Shown here piece after piece: positions 23,018-29,565 of a stretch of DNA of 29,565 bases (within the stretch, counting starts at the first letter, position 1; each line of letters begins with the position of its first letter). The notes under the pieces are model-generated. The model was not told where the DNA came from. It saw only the letters and a program-made list of their open reading frames with translations, and did not search any database. The stretch spans positions 1 to 29,565 of the forward strand of contig CAZDCO010000013.1 in assembly GCA_964504025.1 (NCBI GenBank). Reading direction: 5' to 3'. A program made the translations under genes and the position numbers. Source of the stretch: Scatosoma sp964504025 (GTDB taxonomy: Bacteria > Bacillota > Clostridia > Christensenellales > Borkfalkiaceae).

Positions 23018-23884
23018 ATGGAAAAGCAAACGAACACGATCGAACCTACGAAAGCGAACGAACTGTTGTTGCAAGGCGCGGAAGCGGAAGAATTCCGCGC
23101 GTACCAAAAGCGCAAACGGGCGTTGGAGATCGCCGAACGAATCGCGTCGTCCGAGGGCACGCTGATGGGCGCGGAGGACGTACAGCGCGTATGCGAGCGC
23201 GCAAGGCGTTTGAAACAGGCGGCGTTGCAGTTGCCGTTGACCAAACTTTCACAGGCGAAATATTACCTGCGAGGGAGTACCGTTGCGATCGATTGCGTCG
23301 TGGGAGGTACGGGGGAAACGACGGCGCAAGTCAAAGCGTACGAAGCGCGGCGCGCCGTGCGCGGCGGCGCGAAAGAAATCACCGTGCGGTTGACGCCCTC
23401 GTTGATGGACGGTTGTCGCTTCGGGGAGTTGAAAAAGGAATTGCGACGGGTAAAACGCGCCGCGGGTAAGATTCCCGTCAAGGCGGCGGTGGATAAAAAC
23501 TACTCGTTGACGGCGTTGTCGAGGGCGGCGCGCGTGGCGGCGGAAGTCGGCGTGAGCCACTTTTGCGTGCCCTACTTCGAGGGTTGCGAACGGTTGCGGC
23601 TGGACACGACGGGCAGCTGCAAATTGCAAGTCGAAGGCGTGCGCGAGGGGCAAATTTGGAAGAAACTGACGAACGTCGGCGTGGCGCGGATCGTTACCGA
23701 GTGCGCTTGGGAGATCTATCACGAATGGTTGCGCGAAGGGGAGGAAAAATCGCCTTCACCGAGCGTACCGGACGTGCCGAACGCATCGCCTGCACCCGTA
23801 ACGCGCCGTGCGGAAGAAAAGGAGTGCGGTTCGCAAACGGACTACCGCTGTCGTTTGGAGGGGACGACGTTAAAATTCTTTTAA
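23018..23884 (+). CDS. DeoC-fold protein lacking the Schiff-base lysine
   Basis: A 288-residue protein whose core (about 88-240) aligns by eye with deoxyribose-phosphate aldolase. TTAQVKAYEARRAV (101-114) matches the NTTEVKAFEAKDAV region, IPVKAAVDKNYSL matches the LKVIIET-C-L region, and KLQVEGVREGQIWKKL matches KASGGIRT.. with K202 at the proton-relay lysine. The catalytic Schiff-base lysine of FVKTSTGF is replaced (HFCVPYFEG, V184), and the active-site aspartate of DEVDMVIN is T122. An N-terminal helical extension (1-85) and a Pro-rich tail (245-288) are additional. Aldolase activity is therefore unlikely. Start ATG 23018 is chosen without a clear ribosome binding site; TTG 22955 is an alternative. 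Confidence 0.65.
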   Translation: MEKQTNTIEPTKANELLLQGAEAEEFRAYQKRKRALEIAERIASSEGTLMGAEDVQRVCERARRLKQAALQLPLTKLSQAKYYLRGSTVAIDCVVGGTGETTAQVKAYEARRAVRGGAKEITVRLTPSLMDGCRFGELKKELRRVKRAAGKIPVKAAVDKNYSLTALSRAARVAAEVGVSHFCVPYFEGCERLRLDTTGSCKLQVEGVREGQIWKKLTNVGVARIVTECAWEIYHEWLREGEEKSPSPSVPDVPNASPAPVTRRAEEKECGSQTDYRCRLEGTTLKFF

Positions 23885-23895
23885 GGGGTACGGAA

Positions 23896-23938
23896 CGCCG
23901 CGTTTTTCGGAGAGGGAAACGCGGCGGTTTCTCGTTTT
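23896..23938 (+). terminator. probable terminator after the DeoC-like gene
   Basis: CGCCGCGTTT (23896-23905) pairs perfectly with AAACGCGGCG (23917-23926) around an 11-base loop, followed by a broken T-rich tract. The imperfect T tract lowers confidence. Confidence 0.65.
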
Positions 23939-23987
23939 CGGCGGCGTAGGCGTTATATTTTTGGGAACGTGCGGCATACGATATCGT

Positions 23988-24689
23988 ATGAGAAAGGCTT
24001 TTTATGCGTGGACGGCGTTGGCGACGGCGTTCGCGGTGGCGGTGATATTATGTTTACGCGTGCTGTGGCAACCGCAATCGGTTGCCGCGACGGACGGCGG
24101 TATGACGGTGGTGTTGGACGCCGGGCACGGCGGTATCGACGGCGGCGTAACGGGGGTAACGACGGGGGAAAAGGAGAGCGATATTAACCTTGCCGTGGCG
24201 TACGCCGTCAAGGAAAAATTGACCGATATGGGCTTTTCCGTCGTGATGACGAGAAAGACGGAAGGGGGATTGTACGGTTTGCCGACGAAGGGTTTTAAGC
24301 GTCGGGATATGGAACGCCGTAAAGAGATTATTCAAGCCGCCGATCCCGTTTTCGTAATTTCCCTGCACCAAAATTTTTACCCGTCCAAAACGACGCGAGG
24401 TGCGCAAGTCTTTTACGACGCGCAAAGCGCGGACGGGCAACGGCTCGCAAAATGCTTGCAAACGAGTTTGAACGCACTCTACGCCGAAGAGGGAGTGAAA
24501 GGGCGGAACGCCGCGGCGGCAGACTATTTTATGCTGCGTTGTACGAGCGCGCCGTCGGTACTGATTGAGTGCGGCTTTCTTTCTTCGGCGGCGGACGAAC
24601 GGCTGTTGACTTCACCCCTTTTTCGGGCGCGTTTGGCGAGCGGTATCGTTACGGGAATCGCGGCGTTTTTAGAGGAAAACGCCGCGTGA
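23988..24689 (+). CDS. cwlD: N-acetylmuramoyl-L-alanine amidase, CwlD-like
   Basis: A 233-residue Amidase_3-family enzyme with an N-terminal membrane anchor or uncleaved signal (about 5-24). Zinc ligands are H47 in VVLDAGHGGIDGG, a glutamate in EKESDINLAVA (63) and the histidine of ISLHQN; the catalytic glutamate lies in LIECGFLS. Such enzymes cleave the amide between MurNAc and the stem peptide; CwlD acts with PdaA to make muramic delta-lactam in spore cortex. Length and N-terminus fit CwlD, but a vegetative amidase is possible. ATG 23988 lacks a good ribosome binding site, and TTG 23961 is a possible longer start. Confidence 0.8.
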   Translation: MRKAFYAWTALATAFAVAVILCLRVLWQPQSVAATDGGMTVVLDAGHGGIDGGVTGVTTGEKESDINLAVAYAVKEKLTDMGFSVVMTRKTEGGLYGLPTKGFKRRDMERRKEIIQAADPVFVISLHQNFYPSKTTRGAQVFYDAQSADGQRLAKCLQTSLNALYAEEGVKGRNAAAADYFMLRCTSAPSVLIECGFLSSAADERLLTSPLFRARLASGIVTGIAAFLEENAA

Positions 24690-24733
24690 GTGCGAACGAC
24701 GAGAAAAGGGTTGGAATTATGGCGCGGAATTGC

Positions 24734-24762
24734 TTGTCATTTTTGCGAAAACGTGGTATACT
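24734..24762 (+). promoter_or_regulatory. sigma-A promoter of the mrnC to recR operon
   Basis: TTGTCA (24734-24739) and TATACT (24757-24762) with a 17-base spacer, about 47 bases before the mrnC ATG. No other promoter of this quality was seen between here and recR. Confidence 0.8.
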
Positions 24763-24774
24763 AAACGGGTACGG

Positions 24775-24791
24775 GCGTAACGTAGTTACGC
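24775..24791 (+). promoter_or_regulatory. 5'-UTR hairpin before mrnC
   Basis: GCGTAAC (24775-24781) and GTTACGC (24785-24791) form a perfect 7 bp stem with a GTA loop. It starts about six bases after the predicted transcript start and ends one base before the AAAGGAG region (24793-24799), so it could affect transcript stability or initiation. Confidence 0.55.
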
Positions 24792-24808
24792 GAAAGGAGC
24801 AAGATCGT

Positions 24809-25240
24809 ATGCAAACTGTACCGATAAGCAAAACGGAAGCGCGGCAAATTCACCCCGTAACGCTTGCCTTTTTGGGGGATGCCGTGTATTCGCTGTGGGT
24901 GCGCGAGCGGTTGGTGCTGTCGGCGAGCGGAAACGCCGCCGATTTTCAACGGGCGGCGGCGAAAGTGGTGTCCGCGAAAGGGCAAAGTGCCTTTTTGGAC
25001 GAAGTGTTGCCGCTGTTTACCGAAGAGGAAGAGGAAATTTTTCGTCGGGGTAGGAACGCGAAAAAGGCAACTAAGAGCAAGAACGCAACGACGGCGGAAT
25101 ATAACCGTTCCACCGGTTTTGAGGCGGTGATCGGGTACTTGCATTTGATCGGAGAACGGGAGCGGATCGAGTATTTGTTTTCGTTTATAGACGAGCGGGC
25201 GTTGAAAGGACAAGCCCTGCAAACGGTATTCAAACCGTAA
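24809..25240 (+). CDS. mrnC: Mini-ribonuclease 3
   Basis: A 143-residue Mini-III, an RNase III catalytic domain without the dsRNA-binding domain, which matures 23S rRNA ends in Firmicutes. The RNase III signature is FLGDAVYSLWVRERL with D24, and the second acidic site is STGFEAVIGYLHL with E105. ATG 24809 has AAAGGAG with nine bases spacing. In Bacillus the order is cysS-mrnC-rlmB-rae1-sigH; here mrnC opens the operon and rlmB follows after 13 bases. Confidence 0.94.
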   Translation: MQTVPISKTEARQIHPVTLAFLGDAVYSLWVRERLVLSASGNAADFQRAAAKVVSAKGQSAFLDEVLPLFTEEEEEIFRRGRNAKKATKSKNATTAEYNRSTGFEAVIGYLHLIGERERIEYLFSFIDERALKGQALQTVFKP

Positions 25241-25253
25241 AGGAAGAAAAGGT

Positions 25254-25970
25254 ATGCAAACGGAAGGAAGAAACGCAGTGATCGAGCTGCTGAAAACGGG
25301 AAAAAATATCGATAAAATTTTGTTGGAGAAGGGAGGTCAAGGCACGCTTTCTCTCATTTTCGCAACGGCGCGCAAACAAAACGTGCGCGTGCAATTCGTC
25401 GATAAAAAGGTGCTGGATAAGGAGAGCGTTACCCACCGTCATCAGGGCGTAATCGCGTTCACTACCGATTACGAATATTACGATTTAGAGGATATTATCG
25501 CCGAGAAAAAGAACGAAAAGGGCGGTTTCGTCGTCCTTTGCGACGGGATCGAGGATGTGCATAATTTGGGCAGCGTACTGCGTGTGGCGGAGTGTGCGGG
25601 CGCGGACGGCGTCGTCATTCCCAAATCGGGCAGCGCGTCGGTTACGGAGAGCGTCATTCGCATTTCCGCAGGCGCGGCGGAGCATATCAAGGTGGCGAAA
25701 GTGGGCAACTTGAACCAAGCGGTGGAAACGTTGCAAAAGAACGGCTATTGGGTATACGCGTTGGAAGCAGGCGGCGAGGATATTTACGCGGAGAATTTCG
25801 ACGGGAACGTCGCGCTCGTCGTCGGCGGCGAAGACAGCGGCGTGAAACGGCTGACGAAAGAAAAATGCGACAAGGTGTTGTCGTTGCCGTTGCTCGGCAA
25901 GGTAAATTCGTTGAACGCTTCGGTCGCGCTCGGCATTGCCGCGTACGAAGTCGTCCGCAAAAGACTGTAA
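25254..25970 (+). CDS. rlmB: 23S rRNA 2'-O-methyltransferase RlmB (SPOUT family)
   Basis: A 238-residue TrmH/SpoU-family RNA 2'-O-ribose methyltransferase using S-adenosylmethionine. Residues 1-75 form the substrate-binding domain (EGRNAVIELLKTGKNIDKIL). The SPOUT catalytic domain shows CDGIEDVHNLGSVLRVAECAGADGVVI, VVGGEDSGVKRL and LPLLGKVNSLNASVALGIAAYE, the three SpoU motifs of the knot. Neighbourhood and sequence point to the RlmB group, which modifies G2251-equivalent. Another SpoU target cannot be excluded. Confidence 0.92.
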   Translation: MQTEGRNAVIELLKTGKNIDKILLEKGGQGTLSLIFATARKQNVRVQFVDKKVLDKESVTHRHQGVIAFTTDYEYYDLEDIIAEKKNEKGGFVVLCDGIEDVHNLGSVLRVAECAGADGVVIPKSGSASVTESVIRISAGAAEHIKVAKVGNLNQAVETLQKNGYWVYALEAGGEDIYAENFDGNVALVVGGEDSGVKRLTKEKCDKVLSLPLLGKVNSLNASVALGIAAYEVVRKRL

Positions 25971-25985
25971 ACAAGAGGACGGAAT

Positions 25986-26549
25986 ATGGACGGAACGCAA
26001 CGTACGGACGAAACGCTCGTAGCATGCGCGCAACGGGGGGATAAGCAGGCGGAAGAAGAACTTTTGTTGCGCTATCGCAACCTCGTGCGCTATTGCGCGC
26101 GCAAATTCTTTTTGGTCGGCGGTGAAACGGAAGATCTCATTCAAGAGGGCATGATGGGGCTGTTTCAGGCGGTGAGTGCCTACCGCTGCGAGGACGGCGG
26201 CGCGAGCTTTAAGACGTTTGCCTATCTTTGTGTATGGCGGCGTATCGTAGACGCGGTGAAGGCGGCGGCGAAAAAAGAACCGTTGGGTAAGATCGTTTTG
26301 TTGCCCGACGTCGATTTCGTGCATACCGCGCCCGATCCGGACGCCGAACTCATTTCGGTGGACGAGCAAAAGGAACTCACGCAAAAGATCAGTTGGGTAT
26401 TGTCCGATATGGAATTTCGGGTATTCACGCTGTACGTAGGCGGCATGAGTTGCGCGGAAATTTGCGAGGCGACGGGCAAGACGGCGAAGAGCGTGGATAA
26501 CGCGTTGCAACGGAGCAAGGCAAAGTTGCAAAAAATGTTAGGAAAATAA
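25986..26549 (+). CDS. sigH: sigma-70 family RNA polymerase sigma factor, SigH-like
   Basis: A 187-residue sigma factor resembling Spo0H/SigH, which in Bacillus controls transition to stationary phase and early sporulation. Region 2 is seen in LLLRYRNLVRYCARKFFLVGGETEDLIQEGMMGLFQAV and ASFKTFAYLCVWRRIVDAV, and region 4 ends in the SigH-typical KSVDNALQRSKAKLQKML. It is shorter than Bacillus SigH (218), mainly in the linker. Its position just after rlmB is the conserved Firmicutes location, though the usual intervening rae1 gene is missing. No anti-sigma gene is adjacent. Confidence 0.87.
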   Translation: MDGTQRTDETLVACAQRGDKQAEEELLLRYRNLVRYCARKFFLVGGETEDLIQEGMMGLFQAVSAYRCEDGGASFKTFAYLCVWRRIVDAVKAAAKKEPLGKIVLLPDVDFVHTAPDPDAELISVDEQKELTQKISWVLSDMEFRVFTLYVGGMSCAEICEATGKTAKSVDNALQRSKAKLQKMLGK

Positions 26550-26579
26550 ACGAAAGAAAAACGGCGGAGAGGAAAAAGT

Positions 26580-28346
26580 ATGGCGTATTTGGCATTGTAT
26601 CGAGCGTTTAGACCGACGACGTTGAACGACGTGGTGCGGCAGGAACATATCGTTACCGTATTGAAAAATCAAATTGCGACGGGTAGAATCGGGCACGCGT
26701 ATTTGTTTTGCGGACCGCGCGGTACGGGTAAGACGAGTATCGCGAAAATATTTGCGCAGGCAATCAACTGCGAATCGCCGATCGACGGTTCGCCGTGCGG
26801 CAAATGCGCCACTTGCCGCGCGCTTGCCGACGCGTCCAACTTGGACGTAACGGAGATCGACGCCGCGTCGAACAACGGCGTGGACGAAATGCGCGACTTG
26901 CGCGAAAAGGTGCAATATCCGCCCGTATCGGGTAGATATAAAGTGTATATTATCGACGAGGTACACATGCTTTCGTCGGGTGCGTTCAACGCGCTTTTGA
27001 AAACGCTGGAAGAACCGCCTGCGCACGCCGTGTTTATCTTGGCGACGACGGAAGCGGCGAAAATTCCCGCGACGATTTTGTCCCGTTGTATGCGCTTCGA
27101 TTTTAAGCTGATTCCGCAAGCGGACTTGGAAGAACGGTTGCGCTACGTATTCGATACCATCGGTAAGACGTACGAACCGGAGGCGATTGCCGCCGTGGCG
27201 CGTGCAGGCGCAGGCAGCGTACGGGATATGCTGTCTATCGCCGATACCTGCGTATCGTATACCGACGGCACGCTGACCTACGACGACGTAACCGCCGTAC
27301 TCGGCGGCGTGGACTTCTTCGCGATTTCCGCGTTTTGCGAAGCGGCGTTGTCGGGGGACGCCGAAGGCGCGTTCTCGCGCGCCGAAACATTCCTGGCCGC
27401 AGGTAAGAGCGTGGGTATGCTGATCAAGGATGTGCTGAATTTCTTGAACGCTTGCGCCGTGGCGAAAATTTGTCGAAACGGAAAGGCGTTGTTGGCGTTG
27501 CCCGACGAGAATTATAAAGAAACACTCCGCGTTGCCAAACGGACGGACGGACACGCGCTGTTGCGTGCGACGGAAATATTCGCGCAGACGGAACAATCGT
27601 TAAAATACGCAACCTCACCTCGGATCTTGTTTGAAACGGCGGTGCTGAAAGTGAGTATGCCCAAGGAAGATTACGATATAGAAACGCTGTTGTCGCGTAT
27701 CGCGGCGTTGGAGCGGCGTTTGGACGAGGGGAACTTTACGGTAAACGACGGGGGCAGGGTTGCGTCGAGTGCAACAACAGAAAGGCAAGAAACGCCGAAA
27801 ACGCCCGTGCACGAAACGCCCGTCGAACGGGTGGAAGAACGGCGCGAGGAGGTGCGCTTGCCGGAGCTGGACGTTCCTCCCGACGAGACGGAAACGGGCG
27901 GTAGCGTCTATTTCGACGGCGGCGTGGTGCCTGAAAAGAAGCCGATCGCGCGTGCGGAAACGCCGACGAGCGTTGCACCGAAAGCGAGTGCGCCTCGCCC
28001 CTTGAACGCGCCGCAAGCGAACAGCGGAAACGCGCAGGCGACGTTCGGAGCGTTCTTGCGCAGTTTGAGAAAGACGGGCAAGAGCGGCGTCGTATTCGCA
28101 ATGTGTATGGATTTGGATAGCGGTTACGAGGGGGAAACGTTTACGCTGTATACCGAAAGTCCCACGATCTACAATTCGCTTTCCAAGCCCGAGCATACCG
28201 CGCTACTCGCGCAGGCGTTTGCGGCAATCGGCGTGGCGGAGGACGGATTTGCACTCCGCTTGCGCGCGAAGGCGTCGGACGGATTGCAACGGGATATCGA
28301 GGAAATCAAAAGTACCTTTCAAGGCGTTAAGATCGACGTAAAGTAA
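26580..28346 (+). CDS. dnaX: DNA polymerase III subunit gamma/tau
   Basis: A 588-residue clamp-loader ATPase. Walker A is GPRGTGKT (45-52), the zinc module is C64/C73/C76/C79, Walker B is IIDEVHM (124-130), then LLKTLEEPP and the sensor SRC (168-170). Residues about 375-470 are a Pro/Glu/Thr-rich linker and the last 120 form a tau-type C-terminal domain. No obvious slippery A-run was seen for gamma production. The gene follows sigH by 30 bases and is followed by ybaB, the universal dnaX-ybaB-recR arrangement. Confidence 0.95.
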   Translation: MAYLALYRAFRPTTLNDVVRQEHIVTVLKNQIATGRIGHAYLFCGPRGTGKTSIAKIFAQAINCESPIDGSPCGKCATCRALADASNLDVTEIDAASNNGVDEMRDLREKVQYPPVSGRYKVYIIDEVHMLSSGAFNALLKTLEEPPAHAVFILATTEAAKIPATILSRCMRFDFKLIPQADLEERLRYVFDTIGKTYEPEAIAAVARAGAGSVRDMLSIADTCVSYTDGTLTYDDVTAVLGGVDFFAISAFCEAALSGDAEGAFSRAETFLAAGKSVGMLIKDVLNFLNACAVAKICRNGKALLALPDENYKETLRVAKRTDGHALLRATEIFAQTEQSLKYATSPRILFETAVLKVSMPKEDYDIETLLSRIAALERRLDEGNFTVNDGGRVASSATTERQETPKTPVHETPVERVEERREEVRLPELDVPPDETETGGSVYFDGGVVPEKKPIARAETPTSVAPKASAPRPLNAPQANSGNAQATFGAFLRSLRKTGKSGVVFAMCMDLDSGYEGETFTLYTESPTIYNSLSKPEHTALLAQAFAAIGVAEDGFALRLRAKASDGLQRDIEEIKSTFQGVKIDVK

Positions 28347-28405
28347 GGCGACGAAAGGGCTAAAAATTATAAAAAACGGAAAGAAATATTCGGAGGAAAA
28401 CAAGT

Positions 28406-28735
28406 ATGGCAGGCTTCAAAGGCGGAAACAACAACATGCAAAACTTGATGCGTCAAGCGCAAAAGATGCAGGAAGAAATGGAAAAGACGGCGGAATTGCT
28501 GGACGATTGGGAAATCGTCGGCACGGCGGCAGGAGAAGCGGTTGTCGTCTATATGAACGCGAAAAAAATTATCAACGGCATCGAGTTGGACGAAAGCGTC
28601 GTCGATCCTACCGACGTGGAAATGTTGGAGGACTTGATTATGGCGGCGATTAACGACGGGTATGCCAAAGCGGACAAAGTCTACGAAGAGAAGATGGGGC
28701 GGTATGGTGGAAATCTCGGCTCGTTAGGGTTATAA
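28406..28735 (+). CDS. ybaB: YbaB/EbfC family nucleoid-associated protein
   Basis: A 109-residue DNA-binding nucleoid protein of the YbaB/EbfC family, which forms a tweezer-like homodimer. The Gly/Asn-rich start (FKGGNNNMQNLMRQAQKMQEEM) and GEAVVVYMNAKKIINGIELDESVVDPTDVEMLEDLI are typical. CGGAGG lies upstream. It stands between dnaX and recR as in most bacteria. Confidence 0.95.
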   Translation: MAGFKGGNNNMQNLMRQAQKMQEEMEKTAELLDDWEIVGTAAGEAVVVYMNAKKIINGIELDESVVDPTDVEMLEDLIMAAINDGYAKADKVYEEKMGRYGGNLGSLGL

Positions 28736-28834
28736 AAGCGTTGATTTGCGGCGCATTTCTTCTTCGCCGTTCTCTCGTACGCGCCCTCGCGGTTTCTTGA
28801 ACTGCTTGCAACCGAACGCTTTTGCGCCAACCTC

Positions 28835-28868
28835 GTCATTGCGAGGAGCAACGCGACGAAGCAATCTC
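28835..28868 (+). repeat. REP-like repeat unit, second locus
   Basis: GTCATTGCGAGGAG, a variable segment, then CGACGAAGCAATCTC matches the left arm of the 13651-13736 element at about 29 of 34 positions. Only one arm is evident here. Flanking CCTCG/CGAGG can form a small hairpin. It lies in the 205-base ybaB-recR gap; a short frame across 28746-28931 (SLRGATRRSNL) is the translated repeat and not a gene. Confidence 0.8.
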
Positions 28869-28940
28869 TTGCGCGAGCGTCAAAACCACTCCGTGAATGT
28901 TGCGGCGCGGAACAACGAAAAACGAAATTAGGAAAAAGAT

Positions 28941-29534
28941 ATGGATATTTTTATCGAACCGATCGGAAAACTCGTCAACGAATTTTCCAAACTGCCGGGA
29001 GTTGGCAAAAAAACGGCACAACGCTACGCCTATAAAATCATCGATATGTCGGAGAGCGAGGCGCGCGCGTTCGCGGACGCAATCTTGGGCGTGAAACGCA
29101 AAGTACGCTATTGCAAGATTTGCGGCAACTTCACCGAGGAGGACGAGTGTATCCTTTGTCGTACGCGCGACAAGAGTACCATTTGCGTAGTCAAAGAACC
29201 GAAAGACGTGGCGGCGATCGAAAAGTTGCGCGAATTTAAGGGAGTGTACCACGTGTTGCACGGCGTTATCGATCCGCTGTCCGGCGTAGGTCCGAACGAT
29301 ATTCGCCTGCGCGAGTTGCTGTCCCGTATTCAAGAGGGCGGCGTGAAAGAAGTGATCGTTGCGACCAACCCCGACGTGTCGGGCGATGCTACGGCGATGT
29401 ATATTGCAAAGCTGATCAAGCCGTTGGATATCCCCGTTACGCGCTTGGCGCACGGTATTCCCGTCGGCTCGGAGATCGAGTATACCGACGACGTTACGTT
29501 GTCGCGCGCGTTTATCGAACGAAACCGCATTTAA
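28941..29534 (+). CDS. recR: recombination mediator protein RecR
   Basis: A 197-residue RecR, which with RecO and RecF loads RecA on gapped DNA. It has the N-terminal helix-hairpin-helix region (LVNEFSKLPGVGKKTAQRYA), the zinc finger C58-x2-C61..C70-x2-C73, the Toprim domain (about 80-175, starting ICVVKEPKDVAAIE) and the C-terminal TRLAHGIPVGSEIEYTDDVTL. Length is normal. TAGGAAAAAG upstream is the ribosome binding site. The frame ends 31 bases before the end of the window. Confidence 0.96.
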   Translation: MDIFIEPIGKLVNEFSKLPGVGKKTAQRYAYKIIDMSESEARAFADAILGVKRKVRYCKICGNFTEEDECILCRTRDKSTICVVKEPKDVAAIEKLREFKGVYHVLHGVIDPLSGVGPNDIRLRELLSRIQEGGVKEVIVATNPDVSGDATAMYIAKLIKPLDIPVTRLAHGIPVGSEIEYTDDVTLSRAFIERNRI

Positions 29535-29565
29535 GACAAGCAAAACAAAAAAGGCTCGTAGTCGT

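Noticed and set aside
28746..28931. 61-residue frame between ybaB and recR
   Set aside because: Its peptide contains SLRGATRRSNL, the usual translation of the REP-like repeat; there is no ribosome binding site or conserved product.
1..29565. CRISPR arrays, prophage, transposase or defence genes
   Set aside because: No spaced direct repeats, integrase, transposase, capsid or nuclease-methylase genes were seen in any frame with a plausible start.

Overview
The window looks like a chromosomal housekeeping segment from a Gram-positive, low-to-mid GC bacterium of the Clostridia, probably an uncultured gut-type lineage. The support is gene content and order: mrnC-rlmB-sigH-dnaX-ybaB-recR, nadD/yqeK-rsfS and rpsF-ssb-rpsR are Firmicutes-style clusters. 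SigH-like and CwlD-like genes point to sporulation ancestry, AGGAG-type ribosome binding sites are common, and several promoters match the sigma-A consensus with exactly 17 bp spacers. Species or genus cannot be named from the sequence alone. No phage, plasmid, CRISPR array, insertion sequence or defence system is visible.

Layout. Positions 1-2030 hold a diacylglycerol/lipid kinase and a PAS-SpoIIE phosphatase. A stand-alone tRNA-Arg(ACG) with its own promoter and terminator follows (2098-2320), then a gene-poor 336 bp gap. Positions 2657-7906 carry a GNAT-type protein, DegV, PlsX, a family-4 glycosyltransferase whose 5' end is interrupted by an in-frame stop, and a membrane-anchored alpha/beta hydrolase. 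DagK, DegV, PlsX and the glycosyltransferase together suggest a lipid/membrane theme, which is inference. Positions 7945-13557 are a complete L-rhamnose dissimilation unit: a divergent DeoR-type repressor, then rhaB, rhaA, rhaD and a lactaldehyde reductase, with an inverted repeat lying over both -35 boxes. A REP-like paired repeat sits between this unit and the next.

Positions 13804-17191 on the minus strand hold rpsF-ssb-rpsR, an unidentified 543-residue membrane-anchored protein with a small in-frame tandem repeat, and an apt-like phosphoribosyltransferase. Positions 17410-20290 on the plus strand hold recX, birA and nnrED. A minus-strand membrane protein overlaps the end of nnrED. Next come a nadD-yqeK fusion and rsfS (21086-22655), a small minus-strand membrane protein, a DeoC-fold protein that has lost its Schiff-base lysine, and a CwlD-like amidase. 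From 24809 to the end the mrnC-rlmB-sigH-dnaX-ybaB-recR operon runs from a single clear promoter, with a second copy of the REP-like repeat between ybaB and recR.

Most of the window is ordinary. The items most worth a second look are the nonsense codon at the start of the glycosyltransferase gene, the probable DeoC pseudoenzyme, the dispersed repeat, the unidentified 543-residue protein, and recurrent 5'-UTR hairpins at three operons.
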